Under the pieces are notes generated by a model. The model did not search any database and was not told the origin of the DNA. It saw only the letters and a program-made list of their open reading frames with translations. From positions 2,046,001 through 2,110,000 of the forward strand of contig CP144169.1 in the NCBI GenBank assembly GCA_039636785.1: a DNA stretch of 64,000 nt. The letters run 5' to 3'. Source of the DNA: Micrococcaceae bacterium Sec5.7 (GTDB lineage: Bacteria; Actinomycetota; Actinomycetes; Actinomycetales; Micrococcaceae). Positions 19,701 through 29,463 of the stretch are shown piece after piece (the first letter of the stretch is position 1; the number at the start of each line of letters is the position of its first letter). The position numbers and the translations under genes were made by a program.

Positions 19701-22700
19701 TCAGGCCTCTACTTTTTCGACGGTGATCTGCGGTTCCGGTGAGTCGCCCGGTACGGCAGTCAGTTCAACGGTGAGGGTTTCGGTCTTCACCAGCTCGGCA
19801 TTGGCGAGCAATGCGTCAACCACGTTTTGCGCCGCAGCGACAGCAGTGCGGATGCGGTCGCTGACGTTGAGCCCGGCGTCCTTGCGTGCCTGCTGGATGG
19901 CGCGGACCATGTCTCGGGCCAATCCCTCGGCTTCGAGCTCGGCAGTGACCTCGGTGTTCAGCACCACAAAGCCGCCGCCGGGCAGCACCGCAACAGAGGC
20001 AGAACCGCCGTCGGCCGTTTCCGCCACCACGGTCTCCAGCGTGTATTCCTGTTGCTCAAGGGCGAGGCCACCCGCGATGACCGTACCGGCGTCGTCAAGG
20101 GACCAGTCGCCGGACTTGGAACCCTTGATGGCCTGTTGGACGTTCTTGCCGAGGCGCGGTCCCGCGGCCCGGGCGTTGACCACAAGTTTCTGCTCGATGC
20201 CGAATTCCTCCGGCGAGGCGCTTGCGGCATCCAGCAGGCGTACCGAGCGAAGGTTCAGTTCATCAGCGACGACGCCCGCAAAACCTTCCAGCGCGTCTGC
20301 GCCGGGTGCCACAACGGTGAGTTCCTGCAGCGGCAGCCGGACCCGCAAGTTCGCGGCTTTGCGCAGGGACGAACCGGTGGAGCAGATCTGCTGGACCCGG
20401 TCCATAGCCGCAACGAGTTCGGCGTTCGCCGGGAACAGTGTGGCATCGGGCCAGTCGGCCAGGTGCACGGAGCGGCCGCCCGTCAGTCCGCGCCAGATTT
20501 CCTCGGACACCAGGGGAAGCAATGATGCCGACACCCGGCACACTGCCTCCAGAGCCGTGTGCAGGGCGTCGAAGGCATCAACGTTCTCGTCAAAGAAGCG
20601 CTGGCGGCTGCGGCGCACATACCAGTTGGTGAGCATGTCCAGGTAACCGCGCAGCTCGTCGCAGGCGCCGGAGATGTCATAGCTGTCCAGCTGCGCGGTC
20701 ATGTTCCGGACCAGGTCACCGGTGTTGGCCATGAGGTACTGGTCCAGGGTGTCGGCGTAGCCGTCGTAACGCAGCCGGGCGTCGTAGCCGGAGGCTGTCC
20801 CGCCAACTGCGTTGGATGCGTTCGTGTACAGCGTGAAGAAGCTGTACACATTCCACAGCGGCAGGATGACCTGGCGGACGCCGTCGCGGATTCCCTGCTC
20901 GGTGACCACGAGGTTGCCGCCGCGCAGGATGGGGCTGGACATGAGGAACCAGCGCATGGCGTCGGAGCCGTCGCGGTCCAGGACCTCGGAAACGTCCGGG
21001 TAGTTGCGCAGGCTCTTGGACATCTTCTGGCCGTCCGAGCCCAGCACGATGCCGTGGCTGATGACATTCCGGAAGGCCGGGCGGTCAAATAGTGCCGTGG
21101 ACAGGATGTGCAGCATGTAGAACCAGCCACGGGTCTGCCCGATGTACTCCACGATGAAGTCGGCCGGGTTGTGGGTGTCGAACCATTCCTCGTTCTGGAA
21201 CGGGTAGTGGACCTGGCCGTAGGGCATGGAGCCGGAGTCGAACCAGACGTCCAGCACATCCTCCACGCGGCGCATGACCGACTGGCCGTCCTCGGGCGTG
21301 CGGGGATCGTCCGGGTTGGGCCGGGTAAGCTCGTCAATGAACGGCCGGTGCAGGTCCACCTGCCCCGCCTTGTTCAGCGGCAGGCGGCCGAAATCGGCTT
21401 CGATCTCGGCCAGGGAGCCGTAGACGTCGGTGCGCGGGTATTCCGGATCAGTGGACTGCCACACCGGGATGGGGCTGCCCCAGTAGCGGTTGCGGCTGAT
21501 CGACCAGTCGCGGGCATTGGCCAGCCACTTGCCGAACTGGCCGTCCTTGACGTTGCCCGGGATCCAGTTGATCTCCTGGTTCAGCTCGGACATACGGTCC
21601 TTGAACTTGGTGACCTCCACGTACCAGGAGGACACCGCGCGGTAGATCAGCGGGTTGCGACAGCGCCAGCAGTGCGGGTAGCTGTGCTCGTAGCTGGCCT
21701 GCCGAACCAGGCGGCCCTGGGCGCGCAGCACCTGCGTGATGGGCTTGTTGGCCTCGAACACCTGAAGCCCGACGATCCCGGCGAGGTCCCCGTGGCCGAA
21801 CAAGGGCAGGAACTTTGCGCCTTCGTCGACGGACAGCACCACGGGGATGCCGGCCTCTTCACAAACCTTCTGGTCGTCTTCACCATAGGCGGGGGCCTGG
21901 TGGACGATGCCCGTGCCGTCGGTGGTGGTGACGTAGTCCGCCACGAGGAAGCGCCAGGCATTCTCGGTACCGAACTTTTCGGTGTCGCTGAAATCATGCC
22001 AGAGCGGCTCGTACTGCAGGCCTTCCAGCTCGGCGCCGGTGTGCGTGGCCGTGACAGCGGCCTCTGCGGCAGCGTCGTCGTCGTAGCCCAGGTCCCTGGC
22101 GTAGGTACCCAGCAGATCGGCCGCGAGCAGGAAAGTGCCAGTCACCGGAGCATCCGGCGAAGCCGCCTTCACACCGTTGGGGCCGGCGGGCAGCACGGCA
22201 TACGTGATGGAAGGCCCGACGGCGAGCGCCAGGTTGGTGGGCAGCGTCCAGGGGGTGGTGGTCCAGGCGAGCGCCTGCACGCCGGCGAGCTCCCGGGAGA
22301 GGGCGGACTCCCCTGCCGTGATGGGGAAGGTCACCGTGACTGTCTGGTCCTGACGGTTCTTGTAGACGTCGTCATCCATGCGCAGCTCATGGTTGGACAG
22401 CGGTGTTTCGTCTTTCCAGCAGTACGGCAGGACGCGGTAGCCGTTGTAGGTGAGGCCCTTGCTGTGCAGTTGCTTGAAGGCCCAGAGCACGGACTCCATG
22501 TATTCAACGTTGAGGGTTTTATAGTCGTTCTCGAAGTCCACCCAGCGGGCCTGCCGGCTGACGTAGCTCTTCCACTCGTCGGCGTACTTCATCACCGAGG
22601 CGCGGCAGGCGTCATTGAACTTGTCGATGCCCATGGCTTCGATTTGGGTCTTGTCCGTCATGCCCAGCTGTTTCATGGCTTCCAGCTCGGCCGGGAGCCC

Positions 22701-23051
22701 GTGGGTGTCCCAGCCGAAGCGGCGCTCCACACGCTTTCCGCGCTGGGTCTGGTAGCGGCCCACCAGGTCTTTGGCGTAACCCGTCAGGAGGTGACCGTAG
22801 TGCGGAAGACCATTGGCGAAGGGAGGTCCGTCGTAGAAAACGAATTCGTTGCTGCCGGGGGTGCCCCCGGGAAGATCCGAATCGCGCTGGTCGATGCTGG
22901 CCTGGAAGGTACCGTCCTCGTCCCAGTACTTGAGGATGCGCTCTTCGATCTCCGGGAACTTCACGGAGGCAGCCGCACCGGAGGTGTTGGAACCGGAGTT
23001 GTTGGAGGCCGCACCGGAAGGTGCCGCTGAGGCCTTGGGGTAATAGGTCAT
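19701..23051 (-). CDS. ileS: isoleucyl-tRNA synthetase
   Basis: A 1116-residue class I synthetase charging tRNA-Ile and editing valine. The HIGH motif appears as PHYGHL near residue 83 after [13 protein letters not shown]; the CP1 editing domain occupies about 200-420; KMSKS is near residue 674. The long C-terminal region without the E. coli zinc finger and the overall length point to the eukaryote-like type II IleS common in actinobacteria, the type often insensitive to mupirocin. ATG at 23051 was chosen because the upstream frame belongs to the T-box leader. A Ser/Ala/Asn-rich linker covers residues 7-30. Confidence 0.96.
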   Translation of the reverse strand: MTYYPKASAAPSGAASNNSGSNTSGAAASVKFPEIEERILKYWDEDGTFQASIDQRDSDLPGGTPGSNEFVFYDGPPFANGLPHYGHLLTGYAKDLVGRYQTQRGKRVERRFGWDTHGLPAELEAMKQLGMTDKTQIEAMGIDKFNDACRASVMKYADEWKSYVSRQARWVDFENDYKTLNVEYMESVLWAFKQLHSKGLTYNGYRVLPYCWKDETPLSNHELRMDDDVYKNRQDQTVTVTFPITAGESALSRELAGVQALAWTTTPWTLPTNLALAVGPSITYAVLPAGPNGVKAASPDAPVTGTFLLAADLLGTYARDLGYDDDAAAEAAVTATHTGAELEGLQYEPLWHDFSDTEKFGTENAWRFLVADYVTTTDGTGIVHQAPAYGEDDQKVCEEAGIPVVLSVDEGAKFLPLFGHGDLAGIVGLQVFEANKPITQVLRAQGRLVRQASYEHSYPHCWRCRNPLIYRAVSSWYVEVTKFKDRMSELNQEINWIPGNVKDGQFGKWLANARDWSISRNRYWGSPIPVWQSTDPEYPRTDVYGSLAEIEADFGRLPLNKAGQVDLHRPFIDELTRPNPDDPRTPEDGQSVMRRVEDVLDVWFDSGSMPYGQVHYPFQNEEWFDTHNPADFIVEYIGQTRGWFYMLHILSTALFDRPAFRNVISHGIVLGSDGQKMSKSLRNYPDVSEVLDRDGSDAMRWFLMSSPILRGGNLVVTEQGIRDGVRQVILPLWNVYSFFTLYTNASNAVGGTASGYDARLRYDGYADTLDQYLMANTGDLVRNMTAQLDSYDISGACDELRGYLDMLTNWYVRRSRQRFFDENVDAFDALHTALEAVCRVSASLLPLVSEEIWRGLTGGRSVHLADWPDATLFPANAELVAAMDRVQQICSTGSSLRKAANLRVRLPLQELTVVAPGADALEGFAGVVADELNLRSVRLLDAASASPEEFGIEQKLVVNARAAGPRLGKNVQQAIKGSKSGDWSLDDAGTVIAGGLALEQQEYTLETVVAETADGGSASVAVLPGGGFVVLNTEVTAELEAEGLARDMVRAIQQARKDAGLNVSDRIRTAVAAAQNVVDALLANAELVKTETLTVELTAVPGDSPEPQITVEKVEA

Positions 23052-23104
23052 CTCTACATCCTGGGTTGAGCTGGTGAACACGACGTTCCGTTCAGGATGC
23101 GAGG

Positions 23105-23332
23105 ACGGCTCTTGCGCTGTCCTGGAACTCCGCTCCCGGACCAGCACCGGCGCCGCGGTACCACCTCACTAACCGGTGCCATGGCACGCCCCCGAATAAA
23201 AGGAGCTGTTCCGGCGTCGGCCGCTCATTACTGCTGTGACGGGCTTACCCGTCCGGTTCTACTGACCCTGCCTCATGGAAACCGCGTGCAAAGTGTTCTT
23301 CCGGAAGCTCACCGGTGATTGCCGGGTCAAAG
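23105..23332 (-). promoter_or_regulatory. T-box riboswitch controlling ileS (short Stem I, translational type)
   Basis: The minus-strand leader contains the hallmark T-box sequence GAGGTGGTACCGCG (23169-23153 region). It is enclosed by the GCACCGG/CCGGTGC stem of the tRNA-end-binding hairpin. The four-base TGGT in the bulge matches tRNA-Ile with discriminator A. Upstream, GGCAATCACCGGTGAGC presents an ATC isoleucine specifier, followed by CTTCCGGAAGAACA. Stem I is very short, as in other actinobacterial ileS T-boxes. No terminator is visible before ileS, so uncharged tRNA-Ile probably exposes the ribosome-binding site. Confidence 0.92.
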
Positions 23333-23465
23333 CCGCTGCCACAAGTCTAACGGCTGCGCCGCCGTACTCAGCAACCGCCGCTTCCGGAGCCGGTGGCTGA
23401 ATCCGTGCCCGGAATGCACCCGGGAAATGAGGATGTTACGCAGTGCGGTGCCTAGACTCGAGCAC

Positions 23466-24518
23466 ATGACCGCCTCTGCTCCGGTCCAGCCCGCTGCCTC
23501 CCCGAAACGCGGCCTGGCCTTCGTCGGTCGGATGCTGGCCCTATTGGCGGCGCTTCCTGTGGCAACCCTGTCAGTCTTCCGTGCCGTGACTGCTGAATGG
23601 CCCACTCAGCTTGTCCAGCTCTTGTCCTTCACCCCCTGGCTGGTGCTCCCCGCCGCTCTGGCCTTGTTGTTGGCTTTGCTGGGCCGCCGTGGGTGGGTGA
23701 TTCTGCTGACCTCGGTTCTGCTCGCCGCACAGGTATTCTGGCTCTTCCCTCTGGATTACGGCCGCTACGCGCCGCTCGCCTCAGCCGGGGCCGGTGTAAG
23801 TGCCCGTGCCGGAAGACTGCTTGAGCTGAAGGCCATGAACATCAATTCGGAGTTCGGTGAGGCTGATGCGGCCGAAATCGTCCGGCTGGTGAGTGACAAC
23901 GGCATTGGGCTGCTCACCATCCAGGAGCACTCGCAGTCTCTTGAAGACCGACTGGCGGCAGAGGGGCTGGCCAGGCTGCTTCCGAACCGAGTCAGCGACC
24001 CCACCGACGACGGCGCCGGCAGCGCCGTCTACTCCGTGCATCCCTTGCAGCAGGCGGGTGTTTTGCCGAACACCGCGTTCCAGATTCCTACCGTGCGGCT
24101 GACGCTTGAGGACAGTGCTGGCAGCGCGATCCTGGACGTAACGAACGTCCATGCGCTTCCGCCCGTGGACGGGCGCATTGCCCAGTGGCGCAGTGACCTC
24201 GCTGCGGTTGGGCGTCTGGCTGCCCGGCCCGGGAACCAGCTGCTGATCGGGGATTTCAACGCCACGTACGACCATTCCGAGTTCCGGCAGCTGCTGGACG
24301 CGGGGGCCGATGGCCGGGAAATGGTGGATGTGGGAACCTCAACAGGTTCCCGACTGCTGCCCACCTGGCCCATGAAGGGCCCGTTGCTGCCTGGGATTGC
24401 CCTCGATCACATGGTCACGAGCCCGCACATCCAGGGCACCGGATATGCGGTGCACCGGGTTGCCGGGACCGACCACGGCGCCATTCTGGCAACGCTGGGC
24501 GTCCCAGAAACGCGGTAA
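23466..24518 (+). CDS. membrane-anchored endonuclease/exonuclease/phosphatase family protein
   Basis: A 350-residue protein with three N-terminal transmembrane helices (about 17-97) and an extracytoplasmic EEP domain. Catalytic-fold motifs are visible: LTIQEHSQ (metal-binding Glu), DVTNVHALPP, LLIGDFNATYDHSEF, and the final GTDHGAILATL (catalytic Asp/His). EEP domains cleave phosphodiesters in nucleic acids, sphingolipids or inositol phosphates; the substrate here is unknown. ATG at 23466 lies 7 bp after TAGACT, a good -10, so the message may be leaderless. It is divergent from ileS. Confidence 0.85.
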   Translation: MTASAPVQPAASPKRGLAFVGRMLALLAALPVATLSVFRAVTAEWPTQLVQLLSFTPWLVLPAALALLLALLGRRGWVILLTSVLLAAQVFWLFPLDYGRYAPLASAGAGVSARAGRLLELKAMNINSEFGEADAAEIVRLVSDNGIGLLTIQEHSQSLEDRLAAEGLARLLPNRVSDPTDDGAGSAVYSVHPLQQAGVLPNTAFQIPTVRLTLEDSAGSAILDVTNVHALPPVDGRIAQWRSDLAAVGRLAARPGNQLLIGDFNATYDHSEFRQLLDAGADGREMVDVGTSTGSRLLPTWPMKGPLLPGIALDHMVTSPHIQGTGYAVHRVAGTDHGAILATLGVPETR

Positions 24519-24597
24519 TGCGGTTCAAAAAGCTGCTGCGGTTCACAAGCTGCCGCACTGGTCACGGTGCCGGAGCTGCTGCGGTGCGGCGCGGCTT

Positions 24598-25359
24598 CTA
24601 GCCCTTGCGGATGAGCTTGTAGTTGGAGGCCTGAGCCACCGGACGCACCACGATCTGGTCCAGGTTGACGTGGTGCGGGGCGCTGACGGCGTACCGGACC
24701 ACGTCCGCCACGTCGGCCGCAGTGAGCGGCTTTTCCACACCCTGGTAGACCTTTTCAGCGGCCTCATGGTCGCCGCCCAGCCTGTTGAGTGCGAACTCTT
24801 CCGTATGGACCAGCCCCGGCGCCACCTCGATCACCCTGACGTTGTGTTCGGCTTCCTCCAGCCGCAGCGCACCCGTCAGGGCGTGCTGGGCGAACTTTGC
24901 CGCGTTGTAGCCCCCGCCGCCTTCATAGGCGGCCAGGCCGGCTGTGGACGTCAGGTTGAGCACGGTGCCTTCACCGCTGGCCCGCAGCATGGGAAGAAAC
25001 GCACGGGTCAGTTTCATGGTGCCCAGGACGTTCACCTGGAGCATCCACTCCCAGTCTTCCGTTCGGGCTTCGGCCAGCCGCTCCGCGCCGCGTGCACCGC
25101 CCGCAATGTTGATAAGTGTGTCGACGCCGCCCCCAGCGGTGACTTCCGCGAGCAAGGCGGCGACGTCGTCGTCGTTGCTGATGTCCGCGGCGAACGGCAC
25201 AGCACCCGTCTGCGCCCCCAGTGCCGACAGCCGGTCCCCGCGCCGGGCGACGGCGAATACCCGCCAGCCGTCGGCGGCGAGCAGCCGCACCGTGGCCTCG
25301 CCGATTCCTGTGCTCGCCCCTGTCACTACTGCCGATTTTCCCTGCGCCGCGTCCTTCAT
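24598..25359 (-). CDS. short-chain dehydrogenase/reductase
   Basis: A 253-residue classical SDR: NAD(P)-binding TGASTGIG near residue 13, DISNDDD, INIAGGARG (the NNAG position), NVLGTM, catalytic Ser in NLTSTAGL, and YNAAK. The Arg residues after the second strand (AVARRGDR) favour NADP(H). It lies 9 bp after a methyltransferase gene on the same strand. The substrate is unknown. Confidence 0.9.
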   Translation of the reverse strand: MKDAAQGKSAVVTGASTGIGEATVRLLAADGWRVFAVARRGDRLSALGAQTGAVPFAADISNDDDVAALLAEVTAGGGVDTLINIAGGARGAERLAEARTEDWEWMLQVNVLGTMKLTRAFLPMLRASGEGTVLNLTSTAGLAAYEGGGGYNAAKFAQHALTGALRLEEAEHNVRVIEVAPGLVHTEEFALNRLGGDHEAAEKVYQGVEKPLTAADVADVVRYAVSAPHHVNLDQIVVRPVAQASNYKLIRKG

Positions 25360-25368
25360 GATCCAACC

Positions 25369-26061
25369 CTAGCGTTTTCTGCCGGGCGAAACGGCACGTC
25401 CCAGGATGTGGGCAACCGGCGGGACGAGGGGGTGCACGGAGAAGCCGAAACGTTGGCACTCTTCTATCTCAAAGCCCGCGTCGGAGATTGCCTGCAGGGT
25501 GTCCCGGTTGGGATGGCAGCCCCCGGCTATCCGCTGCCAGGCGGGACTCAGCAGGTCTTCCGCGGCGGCGAACGCACCATGGCCGGAGCGTACATGCTCA
25601 TAGAACGCGAGGGTTCCTCCGGGGCGCAGGACCCGGCGGATTTCTGCCAGTGCGGCGGCCGGGTGGGCCACGCTGCACAGGACGAGGCTGACAACCACAC
25701 CATCGGCGCTCCCATCGGGGGACGGAATGCTTTCGGCGGAGCCCGGGTGGACCGTCACGGGGACGGAAGCAGCAGCGATCTTTGCAAGGGCAAGGCTTCG
25801 GAGGTAGTCATCGGGTTCCAGCGCCAAAACACCTGTCACGGTCGCGGGATACAGGCCGAACGTCGAACCCTCGCCCGCGCCGATTTCAACGATGCGGCCG
25901 TGGAGGCCGGCCAGCATGCTGCGGCGGTGTGCGTCGGCCCCTCGGCGGTTCATCCCGCCCACCGCGCGGGCGAAGGCCCGTGCGAAACGGGGATGCTGCA
26001 ACCCTGCCGCACCCTGGCCGGGCACCGGTCCGGCGCCTGCTACCTCTGGGGAACCTGGCAC
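25369..26061 (-). CDS. class I SAM-dependent methyltransferase
   Basis: A 230-residue methyltransferase of the UbiE/COQ5-like small-molecule type. SAM-binding VEIGAGEGSTFGLYP is near residue 58, VLALEPDDYLR follows, and the VLCSVAHPAAALAEIRRVLR and PGGTLAFYEHV motifs (post-motif II/III) follow. I chose GTG at 26061, which starts 5 bp after the DUF488 stop; the longer frame overlaps that gene. With DUF488 upstream and the SDR downstream it forms a likely three-gene unit. The target is unknown. Confidence 0.85.
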   Translation of the reverse strand: MPGSPEVAGAGPVPGQGAAGLQHPRFARAFARAVGGMNRRGADAHRRSMLAGLHGRIVEIGAGEGSTFGLYPATVTGVLALEPDDYLRSLALAKIAAASVPVTVHPGSAESIPSPDGSADGVVVSLVLCSVAHPAAALAEIRRVLRPGGTLAFYEHVRSGHGAFAAAEDLLSPAWQRIAGGCHPNRDTLQAISDAGFEIEECQRFGFSVHPLVPPVAHILGRAVSPGRKR

Positions 26062-26066
26062 CGGAC

Positions 26067-26450
26067 TTACCGTGCCGCGTCGTCGCGCTGGAGGAACTCC
26101 AGCAGCACGCGGGCGTGGTTGATCTCCGGATCCTTGGCACCGTACAGCAGTGTCACCTGGCTGTGGCCCGCCGTGAGTTCCCTCATGGTGTCCACCGCCG
26201 GGTTGGTTTCGAGTTCGGCCTCGTAATGCTGCTTGAAGTCGGCAAACCGCTCCTGCATGTGCCCGAACTGCTTGCGGAGGGGCGGAGACGGGGCAATCTC
26301 CTTCAGCCAGAGGTCCAGGCGTGCCCGTTCTTTGCTGACGCCGCGCGGCCACAGTCTGTCCACCAGAACCCGGCAGCCGTCGTCGTTCGCGGCGTCTTCA
26401 TAGATGCGCTTAATCACATAACCGCCGGCAGACTCGTCCATATGCCGCAT
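26067..26450 (-). CDS. DUF488 family protein
   Basis: A 127-residue protein of the DUF488 family (YeaO-like), recognised by RIYE followed by CRVLVDRLWPRGVSKERA, LDLWLKEIAPS, LRKQF and a closing TLLYGAKDPEINHA. The function is unknown; the conserved Arg/Trp and Tyr/Lys residues suggest a small-molecule or nucleic-acid-binding pocket. ATG codons at 26450 and 26441 are both possible; neither has a good ribosome-binding site, and a leaderless start is possible. It is divergent from valS with about 40 bp between. Confidence 0.85.
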   Translation of the reverse strand: MRHMDESAGGYVIKRIYEDAANDDGCRVLVDRLWPRGVSKERARLDLWLKEIAPSPPLRKQFGHMQERFADFKQHYEAELETNPAVDTMRELTAGHSQVTLLYGAKDPEINHARVLLEFLQRDDAAR

Positions 26451-26492
26451 GCTACTGCAGGTTGACGTCGCTGGCCATGAAACAATTGCTCC

Positions 26493-29114
26493 ATGGCTGA
26501 AACACATCAGGGTACAGACACGCCCTCCACTGCCCCTATCAACGTTCCGGACAAGCCCGCCCTTGAGGGGCTCGAGGCGGCTCTTACACAGCGCTGGCTT
26601 GCCGAAGGGACCTACAAGTTCAATCCGGACACCACCCGGGAGCAGGTCTACTCGATCGACACTCCCCCGCCCACGGCATCGGGGTCGCTGCACGTGGGCC
26701 ATATGTTCTCCTTCACCCAGACAGACGTCCTGGCGCGCTACCAGCGCATGATCGGGAAGAACGTTTTCTACCCGATGGGCTGGGATGACAACGGCCTGCC
26801 CACCGAGCGCCGCGTGCAGAACTACTACGGTGTGCGCTGCGATCCGGCCATCCCCTACAACGCCGGCTACCGGCCGCCCGCCGAGCCTGCGAAGAACCAG
26901 CGCGATTTCGACGTCGTCTCCCGCCGGAACTTCATCGAACTGTGTGAAGAGCTCGCCGTTGAGGACGAGAAGGTTTTCGAAAGCCTCTTCCAGACGCTCG
27001 GCCTCTCTGTTGACTGGGAACTGACGTACCGCACCATTGACGACGTTTCCCGCGAAGTGTCCCAGCGCGCCTTCCTCGCCAACCTGACCGCCGGCGACGC
27101 GTACATGGCCGAGGCACCCACGCTCTGGGACGTCACGTTCCGCACGGCCGTGGCCCAGGCTGAACTCGAAGACCGCGAGGTGGCCGGCGCGTACTACCGC
27201 TACCCGTTCTTCACCGCCGATGGCGAGAAGATCTACATCGAGACCACCCGCCCCGAGCTGCTGGCCGCCTGTGCCGCACTGGTGGCAAACCCCGACGACG
27301 AGAGGTACCAGCCGTTGTTCGGCAAGAAGGTCACATCTCCCCTCTTCGGTGTAGAGCTTGAGGTCATGCCCCACCCGCTGGCCAAGGCGGACAAGGGCTC
27401 CGGCGTCGCCATGGTGTGTACCTTCGGCGACCTCACGGACGTCACCTGGTGGCGCGAGCTGCAGCTGCCTACCCGCGCCATTGTTGGCCGCGACGGCCGC
27501 ATCATCGGTGATACCCCCGAATGGATCACCACCGCTGAAGGCCGCGACGCCTTTGCGGCAATCTGCGGCAAGACAGTCTTCAGTGCCAAGGAAACCGTGG
27601 TGGAACTCCTCGCTGCCGCAGATCTGCTGGACGGCGAGCCCAAAAAGATCATGCACCCTGTCAACTTCTTCGAGAAGGGTGACAAGCCACTCGAAGTGGT
27701 CACCTCCCGCCAGTGGTACATCCGCAACGGCGGCCGGGACGCAGACCGACGCGAACGGCTGATCGCCCGCGGGCACGAGATCGACTTCCACCCGGCGTTC
27801 ATGCGCTCGCGCTACGAGAACTGGATTTCCGGGCTCAACGGCGACTGGCTGGTGTCCCGCCAGCGTTTCTTCGGCGTGCCGATCCCTGTCTGGTACCCGC
27901 TGGATGCGGACGGCAACCCGAATTACGACGCCCCGGTTCTCCCCTCGGATGAATCGCTTCCCGTGGACCCTGCCGCTGACGCGGCACCGGGCTACAGCGA
28001 AGCGCAGCGCGACGTCCCCGGTGGCTTCACGGGCGACGCTGATGTGCTGGACACCTGGGCCACGTCTTCGCTGACGCCGCAGATTGTTGGCGGCTGGAGC
28101 CGGGACGAGGAACTCTTCGCGAAGGTCTACCCGTTCGACCTGCGCCCCCAGGGCCACGACATCATCCGCACCTGGCTGTTCTCTTCAGCCGTCCGCGCAG
28201 ATGCCCTCCAGGACTCAGCTCCGTGGAAGCATGCGGCCATCTCCGGCTGGATCCTGGACCCGGACCGCAAGAAGATGTCCAAGTCCAAGGGCAACGTGGT
28301 GGTGCCCACCGACGTCCTGAACGAGTTCGGTTCAGACGCCGTGCGTTACTGGGCCACCTCCGCCAAACTTGGCGCGGACACCGCGTATGAGATCGCGCAG
28401 ATGAAAATCGGCCGGCGCCTGGCGATCAAGCTTCTCAATGCCTCGAAGTTCGTCCTGAACCTCGGCGCCACCGAGGACTCCGTAGTCTCATCGGATCTGT
28501 CCGTACTCACCAACCCGCTGGACCGCGCCGTGCTGGCCCAGCTCTCCGACGTGGTGCTGCAGTCCACCAAGGCGTTCGAGAACTACGACTACGCCCGGGC
28601 GCTCCAGATCACCGAAAGCTTCTTCTGGCAGTTCACCGACGACTACGTGGAGCTCATCAAGGACCGTGCGTACGGCGCCGCTGGCGAGGGCGAGAAGGCC
28701 TCCGTCCTGGCCGCACTTGCCACCAGCCTGGACACGCTGTTGAGGCTCTTCGCGCCGTTCCTGCCCTTCGCTACCGAAGAGGTATGGGGCTGGTGGCGCA
28801 ACGGCTCGGTACACCGCGCCGATTGGCCGGCCGCCCTGGAAATCGCCGATGGCGACACCACCATGCTCTCCACCGTGGGCGTGGCATTGAGCGGGGTCCG
28901 GAAGGCCAAGTCCGAGGCCAAGGTCAAGCAGCGCACCGAGGTTCTTTCCGCGACCATTACGGCCACGGAATCCCTCACGACGCAGCTCAAAGCGGGGCTT
29001 GGGGATCTCAAGGCTGCATCCAACGCCCGCGAGCTCACCCTTGTGGCCGGCGACGGCGAGCTGACGGTCAGCGATGTTGTGCTGGCTCCCGCGGAGGAGA
29101 CTCCGCAAGCCTGA
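26493..29114 (+). CDS. valS: valyl-tRNA synthetase
   Basis: An 873-residue class I synthetase. The HIGH motif is in PPTASGSLHVGHM (about 58-70), followed by FYPMGWDDNGLPTERRVQNY, where many ValS proteins read PG-x-DHAG. KMSKS-KGNVV is near 593. The C-terminal anticodon domain ends without the long coiled coil seen in E. coli ValS, as in the shorter actinobacterial form. ATG at 26493 is the only sensible start. A long open frame on the opposite strand (26067-28157) is a codon-bias shadow. Confidence 0.95.
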   Translation: MAETHQGTDTPSTAPINVPDKPALEGLEAALTQRWLAEGTYKFNPDTTREQVYSIDTPPPTASGSLHVGHMFSFTQTDVLARYQRMIGKNVFYPMGWDDNGLPTERRVQNYYGVRCDPAIPYNAGYRPPAEPAKNQRDFDVVSRRNFIELCEELAVEDEKVFESLFQTLGLSVDWELTYRTIDDVSREVSQRAFLANLTAGDAYMAEAPTLWDVTFRTAVAQAELEDREVAGAYYRYPFFTADGEKIYIETTRPELLAACAALVANPDDERYQPLFGKKVTSPLFGVELEVMPHPLAKADKGSGVAMVCTFGDLTDVTWWRELQLPTRAIVGRDGRIIGDTPEWITTAEGRDAFAAICGKTVFSAKETVVELLAAADLLDGEPKKIMHPVNFFEKGDKPLEVVTSRQWYIRNGGRDADRRERLIARGHEIDFHPAFMRSRYENWISGLNGDWLVSRQRFFGVPIPVWYPLDADGNPNYDAPVLPSDESLPVDPAADAAPGYSEAQRDVPGGFTGDADVLDTWATSSLTPQIVGGWSRDEELFAKVYPFDLRPQGHDIIRTWLFSSAVRADALQDSAPWKHAAISGWILDPDRKKMSKSKGNVVVPTDVLNEFGSDAVRYWATSAKLGADTAYEIAQMKIGRRLAIKLLNASKFVLNLGATEDSVVSSDLSVLTNPLDRAVLAQLSDVVLQSTKAFENYDYARALQITESFFWQFTDDYVELIKDRAYGAAGEGEKASVLAALATSLDTLLRLFAPFLPFATEEVWGWWRNGSVHRADWPAALEIADGDTTMLSTVGVALSGVRKAKSEAKVKQRTEVLSATITATESLTTQLKAGLGDLKAASNARELTLVAGDGELTVSDVVLAPAEETPQA

Positions 29115-29140
29115 CAGGCGCCGATTGGTACTTGGCCTCG

Positions 29141-29164
29141 TTTTTGGGCAAATTTTTGGGCAAA
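29141..29164 (+). repeat. two perfect 12-bp tandem repeats
   Basis: TTTTTGGGCAAA occurs twice without a gap, immediately before the hairpin at 29168-29203. The unit is unlike the surrounding GC-rich sequence. Confidence 0.9.
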
Positions 29165-29403
29165 GGGGAAGCCCCATCAGCGTTTTGCCGTTGGTGGGGC
29201 TTCGACTTTCGGCTGTCTGGTGACGTCTTTGACAGTCTGGCGGGATCCTTGGATGTCCAGGTCTTCCTACCTCGTCACTGGTAGCTTGCATCTGACTTTG
29301 CCGATGGCTGCGTCGGATGCATATCACTGAATCTTTGGTTCCTGCGTCCCTCTTCTTTCGAAGTGGGTAAGACCCAGTATTCTCCCCCGTATTGGGATGC
29401 GCA

Positions 29404-29447
29404 AGAGCCCCGGTTGAACTACATCCGAGTAGTTTCACCGGGGCTCT
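29404..29447 (-). terminator. terminator of the DsbA-like gene
   Basis: A 19-bp stem with two mismatches (outer end AGAGCCCCGG/CCGGGGCTCT) and a 6-nt ATCCGA-type loop, about 17 bp beyond the stop at 29464. There is no perfect U-tract on the minus strand. Confidence 0.65.
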
Positions 29448-29463
29448 TTACCTTACCCAGATA

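Larger units (their letters stand above)
29115..29463. other. gene-free stretch after valS
   Basis: 349 bp with no supported gene. It holds two 12-bp direct repeats (29141-29164), a hairpin (GAAGCCCCA at 29168-29176 pairing with TGGGGCTTC at 29195-29203), and the terminator of the downstream minus-strand gene at 29404-29447. The base composition is less GC-rich than its neighbours, as if it were a scar of a past insertion. Confidence 0.6.

Noticed and set aside
21108..23030. 640-codon plus-strand frame opposite ileS
   Set aside because: Antisense shadow of ileS: no motifs and no ribosome-binding site.
26462..26492. TTGACG as -35 of a valS promoter
   Set aside because: No acceptable -10 is found at 16-18 bp; the spacing to AT-rich candidates is too short.
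26067..28157. 696-codon open frame on the minus strand opposite valS
   Set aside because: It runs antisense to a clear valS and shows no recognisable domain except at its end, which is the real DUF488 gene. High GC codon bias produces such frames.
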